DNA of 13,573 nucleotides, taken from assembly GCA_964387535.1 (NCBI GenBank), contig CAYLXH010000053.1:1-13573 (forward strand), written 5' to 3'. The notes under the pieces were generated by a model. It made no database searches. It saw nothing but the letters and a program-made list of their open reading frames with translations, and had not been told where the DNA came from. Of this stretch, positions 5,241 to 12,049 are shown one piece after another. How positions within the stretch are numbered: position 1 is the stretch's first letter; each line of letters opens with the position of its first letter. The DNA is from Butyricicoccus_A sp964387535. GTDB lineage: Bacteria; Bacillota; Clostridia; Oscillospirales; Butyricicoccaceae. Position numbers and translations under genes: made by a program.

Positions 5241-6956
5241 ATGTTTTCATCTGTTAGCACGATGTGGGTACTGATTGGTGCTGCATTGGTGTTCTTCATG
5301 CAAGCTGGATTTGCAATGTGTGAGGCGGGCTTTACCCGGGCGAAGAATTCCGGCAACATCCTGATGAAGAACCTGATGGATCTTTCGATTGGTACACCAG
5401 CTTTCTGGCTGATTGGATTTGGCCTGATGTTTGGCGGCACGAATGGTCTGATTGGCTGGCTTGACCCGATGGTTCGTGCAGACTATTCTTCGATCTTGCC
5501 GGACGGCGTTCCGCTTATGGCATATCTGATTTTCCAGACTGTCTTCTGTGCGACGTCGGCAACGATCGTTTCGGGATCTATGGCAGAGCGTACGAAGTTT
5601 TCTGCATACTGCCTGTACTCCCTTTGCATCTCTCTGTTCATTTATCCGATCTCCGGACATTGGATCTGGGGCGGAGGCTGGCTGGCCGAACTTGGATTCC
5701 ATGATTTTGCCGGCTCCACCTGTGTTCATATGGTAGGTGGTGTCTGTGCCGTTGTCGGTGCATCCATTCTTGGACCGCGTATCGGCAAGTATACCAAAGA
5801 CGGCAAAGCTCGTGCAATTCCAGGTCATAACCTGCCGATGGCGGCACTGGGTGTATTCATTCTGTGGTTTGCATGGTTTGGATTCAATGGCTGTTCGACG
5901 GTATCCATGGACGGGGATGCGTCGATTCTGTCCGCGGCGCTGGTATTCGTGACCACCAATATGAGTCCGGCTGTCGCCTGTGTGACGTGTATGCTCTATA
6001 CCTGGATTCGTTATAAGAAGCCGGATGTTTCCATGACGTATAATGCAGCGCTGGCTGGTCTGGTTGGCATTACTGCTGGATGTGATGCGGTTTCTCCGTT
6101 GGGTGCTGCGATTATCGGTATTGTCTGTGGCATTTTGGTTGTAGTTTCCGTGGAATTTTTTGATAAGGTTGTCAAGATTGATGATCCGGTCGGTGCCATC
6201 TCGGTGCACGGCGTTTGTGGTGCCGCGGGTACGATTATGACCGGCCTGCTGTCTACGGATCAGGGCCTGCTCTATGGCCATGGTGTACATTTCTTCCTGG
6301 TACAGCTGCTGGGCGTCGTCAGCGTGATTGTTTATGTTGCCATTGCGGCATTCATTGTGTTTAAGGTCATTGACATGACACTTGGTTTGCGTGTTTCTCC
6401 GGAGGAAGAACTGGCCGGAATGGACTCTACGGAACACAATCTGACCAGCTCGTATGCCGATTTTATTCCGATGCCAGTGAATGAACACGGTCTGGAAAAG
6501 ACTATCACAGCGGGAGACGTCTCGGAAGAGGCCATCAAGACTCCGGTTTCTGAGGCAGTTCCTGTTACGAAGACAAGCAAAGCGGCAGGAAGTGGTGCGC
6601 ATAAGCTGACAAAGGTGGTTGTCATCGCTCGCCCGTCCCGTTTGGAAGCGCTGAAGGATGCGCTGGATGCAATTGGCATCGCCGGAATCACGGTTTCGAA
6701 TGTTATGGGCTGTGGCGTAGAAAAGGGAGCGACGGAGTACTATCGCGGCGTTCCGGTTGACGTGACACTTCGCCCGAAGATCAAGATGGAAATTGTCGTG
6801 AGCAAGGTTCCGGTTGATCTGGTTGTTGAGACACTTCGCAAGACCTTGTACACGGGTCATATCGGAGATGGTAAGATCTTCATTTCGGATATTGAGAATG
6901 TCATCAAGATCCGTACCGGCGCAGTGGGATATGATGCCCTGCAGGATGAGGACTGA
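5241..6956 (+). CDS. Ammonium channel (Amt) fused to a C-terminal PII signalling domain
   Basis: 571-residue fusion. Residues 1-385 are an Amt/MEP/Rh channel of about 11 membrane helices that passes ammonia/ammonium through the cytoplasmic membrane. The pore twin histidines are His163 (STCVHMVGG) and His323 (SVHGVCG), and Asp155 of DFAGST matches the conserved structural Asp. A linker of about 70 residues rich in Glu, Thr and Pro leads to a full PII (GlnB/GlnK) domain (about 455-565): KLTKVVVIARPSRLEALK at its start, T-loop EKGATEYYRG, ATP loop TGHIGDGKIF (538-547) and IRTG (557-560). Stand-alone PII proteins sense ATP/ADP and 2-oxoglutarate and plug Amt pores, so the fused domain probably gates its own channel. 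At the site of the uridylylated Tyr51 of E. coli GlnB there is Val506. The start is the ATG with GGAGG 8 bases upstream rather than the TTG at 5226. Downstream of glnN, with its own promoter and attenuator. Confidence 0.96.
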   Translation: MFSSVSTMWVLIGAALVFFMQAGFAMCEAGFTRAKNSGNILMKNLMDLSIGTPAFWLIGFGLMFGGTNGLIGWLDPMVRADYSSILPDGVPLMAYLIFQTVFCATSATIVSGSMAERTKFSAYCLYSLCISLFIYPISGHWIWGGGWLAELGFHDFAGSTCVHMVGGVCAVVGASILGPRIGKYTKDGKARAIPGHNLPMAALGVFILWFAWFGFNGCSTVSMDGDASILSAALVFVTTNMSPAVACVTCMLYTWIRYKKPDVSMTYNAALAGLVGITAGCDAVSPLGAAIIGIVCGILVVVSVEFFDKVVKIDDPVGAISVHGVCGAAGTIMTGLLSTDQGLLYGHGVHFFLVQLLGVVSVIVYVAIAAFIVFKVIDMTLGLRVSPEEELAGMDSTEHNLTSSYADFIPMPVNEHGLEKTITAGDVSEEAIKTPVSEAVPVTKTSKAAGSGAHKLTKVVVIARPSRLEALKDALDAIGIAGITVSNVMGCGVEKGATEYYRGVPVDVTLRPKIKMEIVVSKVPVDLVVETLRKTLYTGHIGDGKIFISDIENVIKIRTGAVGYDALQDED

Positions 6957-6962
6957 TCATTT

Positions 6963-7032
6963 GATGCGACGATAGAATCTTTTGTGGAAAGCCTCCGAAC
7001 AGCATGGTCTGTCCGGGGGCTTTCGTTGCATC
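6963..7032 (+). terminator. Long two-tier hairpin after amt-PII, probable terminator
   Basis: Inner stem: 16 positions (6987-7002 with 7009-7024, one mismatch, loop CATGGT) starting GAAAGCC and ending GGCTTTC. Outer stem: GATGCGACGA (6963-6972) with TCGTTGCATC (7023-7032), ten pairs, two bases of which are shared with the inner stem. It starts 6 bases after the amt stop codon. The T tract is weak (ttttcg-like and a later aatttta), so termination efficiency is uncertain. Confidence 0.55.
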
Positions 7033-7090
7033 GACAATTTTATGAGGAGCGTTGCACACACAGCCTGTCCTCTGCTTATACTGGAATGAA

Positions 7091-7120
7091 CCAGCCGGAG
7101 AAGATTCTTAACCGGTCTGG
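7091..7120 (+). other. Leader hairpin before the Cys-rich peptide gene
   Basis: CCAGCCGG pairs with CCGG-T-CTGG (8 pairs, one bulged T) around a 13-base loop, ending just before the GAGGAGG ribosome site. A weak promoter candidate lies upstream (TTGCAC 7052-7057, TATACT 7077-7082, spacing 19). It could tune translation. Confidence 0.35.
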
Positions 7121-7137
7121 TATGAGGAGGTTTTATT

Positions 7138-7296
7138 ATGTGCAACAATAATTGTTTTCCGTGCTCTGGCGGCACGATGGATTCCTGGTGGATTATCATT
7201 GTCATCCTGGTAATTTGGATTTTCTGCTGCAACGGATCAATGTTTGGCGGTTGCGGATGCGGCGGCTGTGGTTCCGGCTGCGGATGCTGTGACTGA
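7138..7296 (+). CDS. Small cysteine-rich single-pass membrane peptide
   Basis: 52-residue protein, easily missed by size cut-offs. Three parts: a short N-terminus with Cys2, Cys6 and Cys9; one membrane segment (about 17-31, WWIIIVILVIWIFCC); and a Gly/Cys tail with Cys39, 41, 44, 48, 50 and 51. Eleven of 52 residues are Cys. The ATG is preceded by a strong GAGGAGG at 7 bases, and the frame ends in TGA. Similar tiny Cys/Gly-tailed membrane peptides occur in gut clostridia without known function; metal binding or an envelope or spore-surface role are guesses. It stands alone between amt-PII and the zinc-ribbon membrane protein. Confidence 0.75.
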   Translation: MCNNNCFPCSGGTMDSWWIIIVILVIWIFCCNGSMFGGCGCGGCGSGCGCCD

Positions 7297-7300
7297 CGGA

Positions 7301-7328
7301 TTCGGGAAATTCATTGCAAAATCCCGAA
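7301..7328. repeat. Inverted repeat bracketing a -35 box
   Basis: TTCGGGA (7301-7307) and TCCCGAA (7322-7328) are perfect inverse copies. The -35 hexamer TTGCAA (7314-7319) of the next promoter lies between them. It may be an operator, or the remnant of a hairpin at the 3' end of the Cys-rich peptide transcript (no T run follows). Confidence 0.4.
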
Positions 7329-7342
7329 AAGAATGATACAAT
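7314..7342 (+). promoter_or_regulatory. Sigma-A promoter of the zinc-ribbon membrane protein gene
   Basis: TTGCAA (7314-7319), 17-base spacer, TACAAT (7337-7342). Transcription would start near 7349, 27 bases before the start codon. Confidence 0.75.
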
Positions 7343-7375
7343 GAAAAAAATAGAATAGGAAAGTGAGTTATTCTG

Positions 7376-7690
7376 ATGAAGAAACTGGATCAAATAAAGG
7401 CATATCCCAAATATCGCAGAATGCATTCGATTGCATATCTGATTTTTGGAATTTGCTGTGCACTGATTGTTCTCTCTTTCGTTCTGAGTTTTGTGTGGGG
7501 AAGGGATAATTCGGTGACCAGTATTCTGGCGTATGTGGCCATTGCGGGGGTCATTATATTTTATGTGATGAACTTTCTGTACTGGCGCTGTCCGAACTGC
7601 AATAAGACGCTTCCGCTCTTTGGACCGGTTCCGGTTTGCCATTTCTGCAAGCACCAGTTCATGGATAAGCACGGTGAGTTCCATTGGTAA
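7376..7690 (+). CDS. Two-helix membrane protein with C-terminal zinc ribbon
   Basis: 104 residues. A basic N-terminus (1-17) is followed by two hydrophobic helices (about 18-41 and 48-69) and a cytoplasm-type zinc-binding tail with CPNC (72-75) and CHFC (88-91), a four-cysteine ribbon. The family is not one I can name; proteins of this layout are common and uncharacterised in Clostridia. The ribosome site is weak (GTGAG, 8 bases before the ATG). It has its own promoter (7314-7342) and ends at a strong bidirectional terminator, so it is a one-gene unit. Confidence 0.85.
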   Translation: MKKLDQIKAYPKYRRMHSIAYLIFGICCALIVLSFVLSFVWGRDNSVTSILAYVAIAGVIIFYVMNFLYWRCPNCNKTLPLFGPVPVCHFCKHQFMDKHGEFHW

Positions 7691-7701
7691 TTGAAAAATT
7701 G

Positions 7702-7734
7702 GCACCCTGATGCGCTGCTCAGGGTGCTTTTTTT
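7702..7734. terminator. Bidirectional terminator between convergent genes
   Basis: GCACCCTGA (7702-7710) pairs with TCAGGGTGC (7719-7727), 8-base loop. Seven Ts follow on the plus strand (7728-7734). On the minus strand the hairpin is followed by caatttttc. The stop codon of the minus-strand gene (7719-7721) is inside the stem. Confidence 0.9.
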
Positions 7735-8486
7735 GCCCCGGAAAGCAGACCGAGTTCTGCTGCGTCAGGAAAGACAAGAATTTGATGGTCCAGACCGAGT
7801 GTGTGCAGAAGCTGACGTTTGGCGTGGAGTGTTTCCGGGTCGTCAAACAGGACAAAATGGGGCTGACCGTTGTCGGTATATGTGAAATATTTTGCGCAGA
7901 GCTCCCGGGAGAAAAAAGGAACGGCGCCATAGGTGTGACACAGCGTAGGAATGTCCTCAAAGTGCAGCGGAATGCCGTCTGCCTGTGCGGAGGGAATGGA
8001 AAACACGGCACAGGATCGGACCAGCTGTACGACAAGGCGTTCTCTTCCATAGTCCTCGATGAGCTGTGTGAGATGACGCTCTAAGCTGCCGCCTGAGATC
8101 GCCGTATCCACAAGACAGAGGCTGTTTGGGGCGTGTTCGATCAGCTGCTGCGGAATCGTACAGGTAAGCCGTAAACGAGCAGCGTGGCGATCGAGTGCAG
8201 TGACGGCGGCGGCCAGCTCGGGGCGCTGGAAATCGGACAGGATGCCACTGCAGTTTCGAGACTGTGCCAGAGAACAGGCGGAGGAGGCAAACAGCTCCGG
8301 GGAGCGAACCGAACCACCCTGGTCGACGATTCCGAGCAGATCTCCGCGTGTGTACAGCGGATGGCGAAGCACGGTGAAGGAACCGGATGAGGTAAGAGCC
8401 GCGCAGAGATGCAGACAGGTCAGTCCGGCGCTGCGGACGGCCTCTGCATCCGGACCGGCTGCTGCGATGACAGGGACAGCTTGCAT
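7719..8486 (-). CDS. Hypothetical protein, possibly a reduced TIM-barrel (GH18-like)
   Basis: 255-residue protein without signal peptide or membrane helix. I do not recognise a family with confidence. The segment GILSDFQRP (about 81-89) resembles the strand that carries acidic residues in GH18-type barrels. The tail around residues 210-235 (FVLFDDPETLHAKRQLLHTL) resembles the late part of GH18/YaaH-like domains, where a DDPES-type motif precedes a helix. The catalytic DxxDxE is not seen, so an inactive or different barrel is as likely. The start has AGGAGG 5-6 bases upstream. It is convergent with the zinc-ribbon gene and divergent from the endonuclease-like gene (102-base gap). No clear promoter was found. 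Real-gene status rests on the ribosome site, full length, composition and terminator placement. Confidence 0.7.
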   Translation of the reverse strand: MQAVPVIAAAGPDAEAVRSAGLTCLHLCAALTSSGSFTVLRHPLYTRGDLLGIVDQGGSVRSPELFASSACSLAQSRNCSGILSDFQRPELAAAVTALDRHAARLRLTCTIPQQLIEHAPNSLCLVDTAISGGSLERHLTQLIEDYGRERLVVQLVRSCAVFSIPSAQADGIPLHFEDIPTLCHTYGAVPFFSRELCAKYFTYTDNGQPHFVLFDDPETLHAKRQLLHTLGLDHQILVFPDAAELGLLSGAKKAP

Positions 8487-8549
8487 GGAATGCCCTCCTG
8501 ATCTGAAATACTAGATAGAATGTTTTGGATGTTATTATGTATATGAAGT

Positions 8550-8573
8550 CCGGTTTGTGATAGAACAGACCGG
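8550..8573 (+). other. Hairpin directly upstream of the endonuclease-like gene's ribosome site
   Basis: CCGGTTTGT (8550-8558) pairs with ACAGACCGG (8565-8573), nine pairs with one G-U, loop GATAGA. It ends one base before the GGAAAGGA ribosome site (8575-8582). No T run follows. It may affect translation initiation. Confidence 0.5.
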
Positions 8574-8588
8574 CGGAAAGGAATGCTT

Positions 8589-9437
8589 ATGATACGATTT
8601 GGCCCGGCCGGAAACGACGCTGCGTTTGCGGAGGCCGGATATAAAGCGACAGTGGATGCACCGGCATGGATTGCGGCAATGGGATTGACTGCGTATGAAT
8701 ATCAGTGCGGCCGGGGTGTGCGGGTTGGAGCGGAGACGGCAAGCAGAATAGGTGCTGCTGCCCGTGAGAACGGCATTCAGCTGTCGCTGCATGCACCGTA
8801 TTTTATCAATTTATCCTCCAGGGAGGACAAGCGTATCGAGGGAAATTGCCGGTATGTGCTGGAGAGCTGTGCCGCAGCGCAGGCCATGGGGGCAGACCGC
8901 ATCGTGGTCCACACGGGCGGACTGGGCAAGCAAAGCCGTGAACGGGCCTTTGCCAATACGGTGGAAAACGTGCGCGAATTGTTGGAAATAAAAGATCAGG
9001 AAGGATATTCGGATATTACGATTTGTCTGGAAACGATGGGCAAGATCAACGTAATCGGGACGGCAGAGGAGATTTTCCGTCTGGTTGCGTTGGACGAGAG
9101 ACTGCTTCCGTGTATTGATTTTGGCCATCTGAATGCCCGGACAACGGGTGGGCTGACGCGGCGCGAAGAGGTGGCGGTGCTATTTGATCAGATGGAGCAG
9201 ATGATTGGACGAGAGCGTGCACATGTGTTCCACAGTCATTTTTCTAAAATTGAGTATGGACGGGGCGGAGAAATCCGCCATCTCACGTTTGAGGACACAC
9301 AGTATGGGCCGTGCTTTGCGCCGTTTGCGGCAGAGATTGCAGCGCGAAAGTATGAACCGCGCCTGATTTGTGAGTCGGCGGGGACACAGGCACGCGATGC
9401 AGTACGAATGATGGAGATTTTCCAAATGCAGCAGTAA
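8589..9437 (+). CDS. Endonuclease IV-like TIM-barrel protein (AP endonuclease family 2)
   Basis: 282 residues, close to the 280-285 of endonuclease IV, a Zn-dependent enzyme that cuts DNA 5' of abasic sites. It opens MIRFGPAGND and carries most metal-ligand positions: His68 (LHAPYF), His108 (VVHTGG), Glu148 (CLETMG), Asp177 and His180 (IDFGHLNA), His215 (VFHSHF), His231 (IRHLTF) and Glu262 (ICESAG). The aspartate of the canonical DRH triplet is Ile229 here, so eight of nine ligands are kept, and the HLNDSK motif is replaced by FHSHFSK. The enzyme may thus be a divergent AP endonuclease or a sugar-isomerase-like relative. The ATG at 8589 is preferred over 8583, because GGAAAGGA sits 6 bases before it and directly abuts the other. 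No terminator is visible before the efp promoter. Confidence 0.85.
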   Translation: MIRFGPAGNDAAFAEAGYKATVDAPAWIAAMGLTAYEYQCGRGVRVGAETASRIGAAARENGIQLSLHAPYFINLSSREDKRIEGNCRYVLESCAAAQAMGADRIVVHTGGLGKQSRERAFANTVENVRELLEIKDQEGYSDITICLETMGKINVIGTAEEIFRLVALDERLLPCIDFGHLNARTTGGLTRREEVAVLFDQMEQMIGRERAHVFHSHFSKIEYGRGGEIRHLTFEDTQYGPCFAPFAAEIAARKYEPRLICESAGTQARDAVRMMEIFQMQQ

Positions 9438-9471
9438 CGAGGATATTGTGCAAGGAATGGCGGCAAAATAC

Positions 9472-9500
9472 TTGCAAAACAGACAGCAATCATGTAAAAT
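9472..9500 (+). promoter_or_regulatory. Sigma-A promoter of the efp operon
   Basis: TTGCAA (9472-9477), 17-base spacer, TAAAAT (9495-9500). Transcription would start near 9507, giving a short AT-rich leader before GGAGG (9541-9545). Confidence 0.78.
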
Positions 9501-9554
9501 AAAAAAAGATTATTTTGTATTGAAATTTTATTCGATATTTTGGAGGTTACATTT

Positions 9555-10112
9555 ATGCAAGCAGGCGAATTTCGTAACGGTACTACGTTTGAGATGGACG
9601 GTCAGGTTCTGCAGGTCATTGAATTCCAGCATGTAAAGCCGGGCAAGGGTGCCGCATTTGTCCGCACCAAGATGAAGAACGTGATTACCGGTGCGGTGAC
9701 GGAGCGCTCGTTCAACCCAACAGATAAGTTTGAGCAGGCTTATGTTGAGCGCCGTGAGATGCAGTACCTGTATAATGATGGCGATTTGTATTACTTTATG
9801 GACAATGAAACCTATGAACAGATCCCGATTTCCAAGGAAACGCTTGGAGATGATTTCCGCTTTGTCAAGGAAGAGATGGTCTGCAAGATCCTGTCTTATA
9901 AGGGCAATGTATTCTCGGTAGAACCGCCGCTGTTTGTTGAGCTGGAGATTATTGAGACCGATCCGGGCTTCAAGGGCAATACGGCCACGAATACTCTGAA
10001 GCCGGCTGTTGTTGAGACGGGTGCTACGGTAAAGGTTCCGCTGTTTATTGATCAGGGCGAAAAGATCAAGATTGATACCCGCACTGGAGAATATCTGGAG
10101 CGTTCGAAGTAA
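9555..10112 (+). CDS. efp: Translation elongation factor P
   Basis: 185 residues, the standard EF-P length. EF-P binds the ribosome between P and E sites and rescues it at polyproline stretches. The three beta-barrel domains are present. The N-terminal domain has the exposed loop VKPGKGAAF with Lys31 at the position that is modified in other bacteria (5-aminopentanol in B. subtilis, beta-lysyl in E. coli). The C-terminal domain carries TLKPAVVETGATVKVPLFI and ends with the IDTRTGEYLER signature. The ATG at 9555 has GGAGG 9 bases upstream; the in-frame TTG at 9540 overlaps that site and is not used. It is the first gene of a two-gene operon with the CD1247-family gene 45 bases downstream. Confidence 0.98.
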   Translation: MQAGEFRNGTTFEMDGQVLQVIEFQHVKPGKGAAFVRTKMKNVITGAVTERSFNPTDKFEQAYVERREMQYLYNDGDLYYFMDNETYEQIPISKETLGDDFRFVKEEMVCKILSYKGNVFSVEPPLFVELEIIETDPGFKGNTATNTLKPAVVETGATVKVPLFIDQGEKIKIDTRTGEYLERSK

Positions 10113-10157
10113 TCGTGAACGATAGGCTGTTTGCCGCACAGGAGGAAGGAGAAAAGC

Positions 10158-10571
10158 ATGACTCTTACAGAACGTGTAGCGTATATTCGAGGCCTGGCAG
10201 AGGGTCTGGATGTCAATGCAGAGCAGAAGGAAGGCCGTGTGCTCCTTGCCATGCTGGATCTGCTGGAAGATATGTCTGTGTCGATTGCTGAACTGGAAGA
10301 AGAAAATGATGGCCTGCAAAACATTATGGATGCCATGATTGAGGACTTCTATGATGAAGACGATTCCTATGATGAGGCAGATGAGCTGGATACTGACTCC
10401 GAGTTATATCAGGTCGTATGTCCGAGCTGTGGAGAAGAGATTTTTGTTGATGAATCCACCCTGGATATGGGGAATATTGGCTGTCCGGCGTGTGGAGAAG
10501 AGTTGGAATTTGATCTTTCCGCACTGGAGGATGAGCTTCCGGCATATCCGCAGACAGAACAGAACGACTAA
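10158..10571 (+). CDS. CD1247-family protein with C-terminal zinc ribbon
   Basis: 137 residues. The N-terminal half (1-60, TLTERVAYIRGLAEGLD onward) is a helical, coiled-coil-prone domain that I recognise as the clostridial CD1247 N-terminal family. A very acidic linker (about 62-84) leads to a zinc ribbon with CPSC (88-91) and CPAC (109-112). Function is unknown. Genes of this family often follow efp in Clostridia, as here, which hints at a translation-related role but does not prove it. The start at 10158 has a purine-rich AGGAGGAAGGAG ribosome site. The operon ends at the terminator at 10586-10621. Confidence 0.88.
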   Translation: MTLTERVAYIRGLAEGLDVNAEQKEGRVLLAMLDLLEDMSVSIAELEEENDGLQNIMDAMIEDFYDEDDSYDEADELDTDSELYQVVCPSCGEEIFVDESTLDMGNIGCPACGEELEFDLSALEDELPAYPQTEQND

Positions 10572-10585
10572 GTCATCGGAAAGAG

Positions 10586-10621
10586 AAAACTCCTGCATGA
10601 GAAATCATGCAGGAGTTTTTT
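10586..10621. terminator. Bidirectional terminator with GAAA tetraloop
   Basis: AAAACTCCTGCATGA pairs perfectly with TCATGCAGGAGTTTT (15 pairs) around the tetraloop GAAA. Six Ts (10616-10621) follow on the plus strand, and gttttctcttt on the minus strand. It ends both the efp operon and the convergent acidic-protein gene. Confidence 0.93.
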
Positions 10622-10636
10622 GCGTTGTATGCCGTA

Positions 10637-12013
10637 TTAGAGCAAGGATGGTTGCTCACGGTGGACAATGACCAGAATTTTCACCTTGGTCTTTTCAAAC
10701 TGACTGGAGCGAATTTTTTTGATGTACATATTGTGTGGGTGACCGGCCACAATGGTGTGATAAATCATGCTGTCCTGCTCGGTCAGGCGACCGATTTCTT
10801 CGCCATCCTCGGTAATCACAGTGCAGTTGGATCCATTGGAATCACAGATCACATAAACCGGCTGACCTTTGACGCAGTCTGCGATTGCCCGCAGCCGGCG
10901 CTTTTTGCTGGTTCCCTTGAGCTTCCATGTCAGACGGAACAATTCGTCGGAAGAGGAGGAAATGGGTACGTCGGAAGAAACCCAGTTATCACCCCAAAGA
11001 GGCTCAACATCCACTTGCTCTTGGTGGGAGGCAGCGGTGACGGAAGAAAAAACCTCGGCAACCGAGTCGTTCGGAGCAAGTCGTTCGGCAGTTAATAATT
11101 CTCCGATTGTCAGTGCGTCTGACGTGTCTGCGGAGGTCTCTTCGGTGGAAGAAGGATCGTTTGTTGGATTGATCACTTCGTCATTGAGAGGGGTAGTAGT
11201 TTCGACAGCCGGTAGTTCCGGGCTGGCAAGATGAGTGGGAGCTGAAGGCTCTTCTGGCTCCGTACATTGTTCGGAAGCGGGCTGTTCGGGCTCAGAGAGT
11301 TCGTCCTCTGTGGTTTCCGTCGGTGGTTCCTCAGCACATACGGTTTCGGTTGCCGCTTCGGGAGTGTCGCAGTGAGCCAGTTCCGTCGGGCCGGGTTCCT
11401 CCGTTCTCTCTTCCGATCGTTCCGCTTTTGCGGAGTTTTCGTTGTGATCTTCTTCGATTGGTTCGTTTGGGATAACGGAATTCCGGATAGTTTCGTTGGC
11501 TGGCTCCTCCGGTGTATCCGATGGCGTGTCATCAGGCAACTCGGCGTCGTCTGATTCGGTGGTATCCGTCGAAAGCGATTCTTGAGAGGGTGGATTCGAA
11601 GAGTGCGATGCGGAAAGAACCGCTGTTTCCTGCTCCGATTCTGACAGTGTCTCCGCGATTTGATCGTTGACAGCAGAGGAGATGTCAGACAACACCGGAC
11701 TGGGATCCGCCATAGGAGCGTCCGCCTCGGCGGTCTTGCGCTGCACGGCAACAGAAATGGCATCCATTAAATCATCCATGCGTTCCTCAGAAAGGGGCGA
11801 AGATTCTTCTGTGGATTGTGGATCTGCAGAAGGGATCGCACGTTTGCGGAGGCGCGGAATCAGCATCGTGGCGTCCGAGACCTCTTCGCTGGGATCGGGA
11901 GAAGGGACAGATCGTAGTAGGGATGTTTTTTCCCAATCTTCTTCGTATTCATCCTCATAGTCGCAATCCCGACCGCGGCGGCGGTCATGAAACAGAAAAG
12001 AAAATAGTCCCAT
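10637..12013 (-). CDS. Very acidic, mostly disordered protein with folded C-terminal (HIRAN-like?) domain
   Basis: 458 residues. The N-terminus MGLFSFLF is followed by an Arg/Asp/Glu-rich stretch (10-29), then a low-complexity region (about 90-335) dominated by Glu, Ser, Thr, Pro and Asp with no predicted fold. The last 100 residues (358-458) look globular. They hold LFRLTWKLKG, a Lys/Arg run (TSKKRRLRAI), and VKGQPVYVICDSNGSN followed by TEDGEEIGRL. That beta-rich pattern resembles HIRAN domains, which bind single-stranded DNA ends, but the match is by eye only. No signal peptide or membrane helix. The start has AGGAGGT 8 bases upstream and a promoter at 12050-12078. It is a single-gene unit, convergent with the efp operon and divergent from glmM. 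Function unknown; a scaffold or stress-related role is a guess. Confidence 0.82.
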   Translation of the reverse strand: MGLFSFLFHDRRRGRDCDYEDEYEEDWEKTSLLRSVPSPDPSEEVSDATMLIPRLRKRAIPSADPQSTEESSPLSEERMDDLMDAISVAVQRKTAEADAPMADPSPVLSDISSAVNDQIAETLSESEQETAVLSASHSSNPPSQESLSTDTTESDDAELPDDTPSDTPEEPANETIRNSVIPNEPIEEDHNENSAKAERSEERTEEPGPTELAHCDTPEAATETVCAEEPPTETTEDELSEPEQPASEQCTEPEEPSAPTHLASPELPAVETTTPLNDEVINPTNDPSSTEETSADTSDALTIGELLTAERLAPNDSVAEVFSSVTAASHQEQVDVEPLWGDNWVSSDVPISSSSDELFRLTWKLKGTSKKRRLRAIADCVKGQPVYVICDSNGSNCTVITEDGEEIGRLTEQDSMIYHTIVAGHPHNMYIKKIRSSQFEKTKVKILVIVHREQPSLL

Positions 12014-12049
12014 AGTTGTAACCTCCTGTACAGAACTCTCCTATGTCTT

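Noticed and set aside
5247..6860. Long minus-strand open frame of 537 codons opposite amt-PII
   Set aside because: Its translation is rich in Arg, His, Cys and Asn with no domain, and it lies entirely antisense to a clear Amt-PII gene; it is a codon-bias shadow.
8550..8573. GATAGA hexaloop hairpin before the endonuclease-like gene as a fourth ANTAR site
   Set aside because: Position 1 is G and position 4 is A, there is no overlapping terminator, and the gene is not nitrogen-related.
9528..10319. Minus-strand open frame of 263 codons across efp
   Set aside because: Antisense to efp and the CD1247-family gene, with no start signal or domain.
11173..11763. Minus-strand 196-codon frame rich in Arg and Pro within the acidic-protein gene
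   Set aside because: It is a different frame of the same low-complexity DNA, which yields long open frames by composition; no ribosome site.
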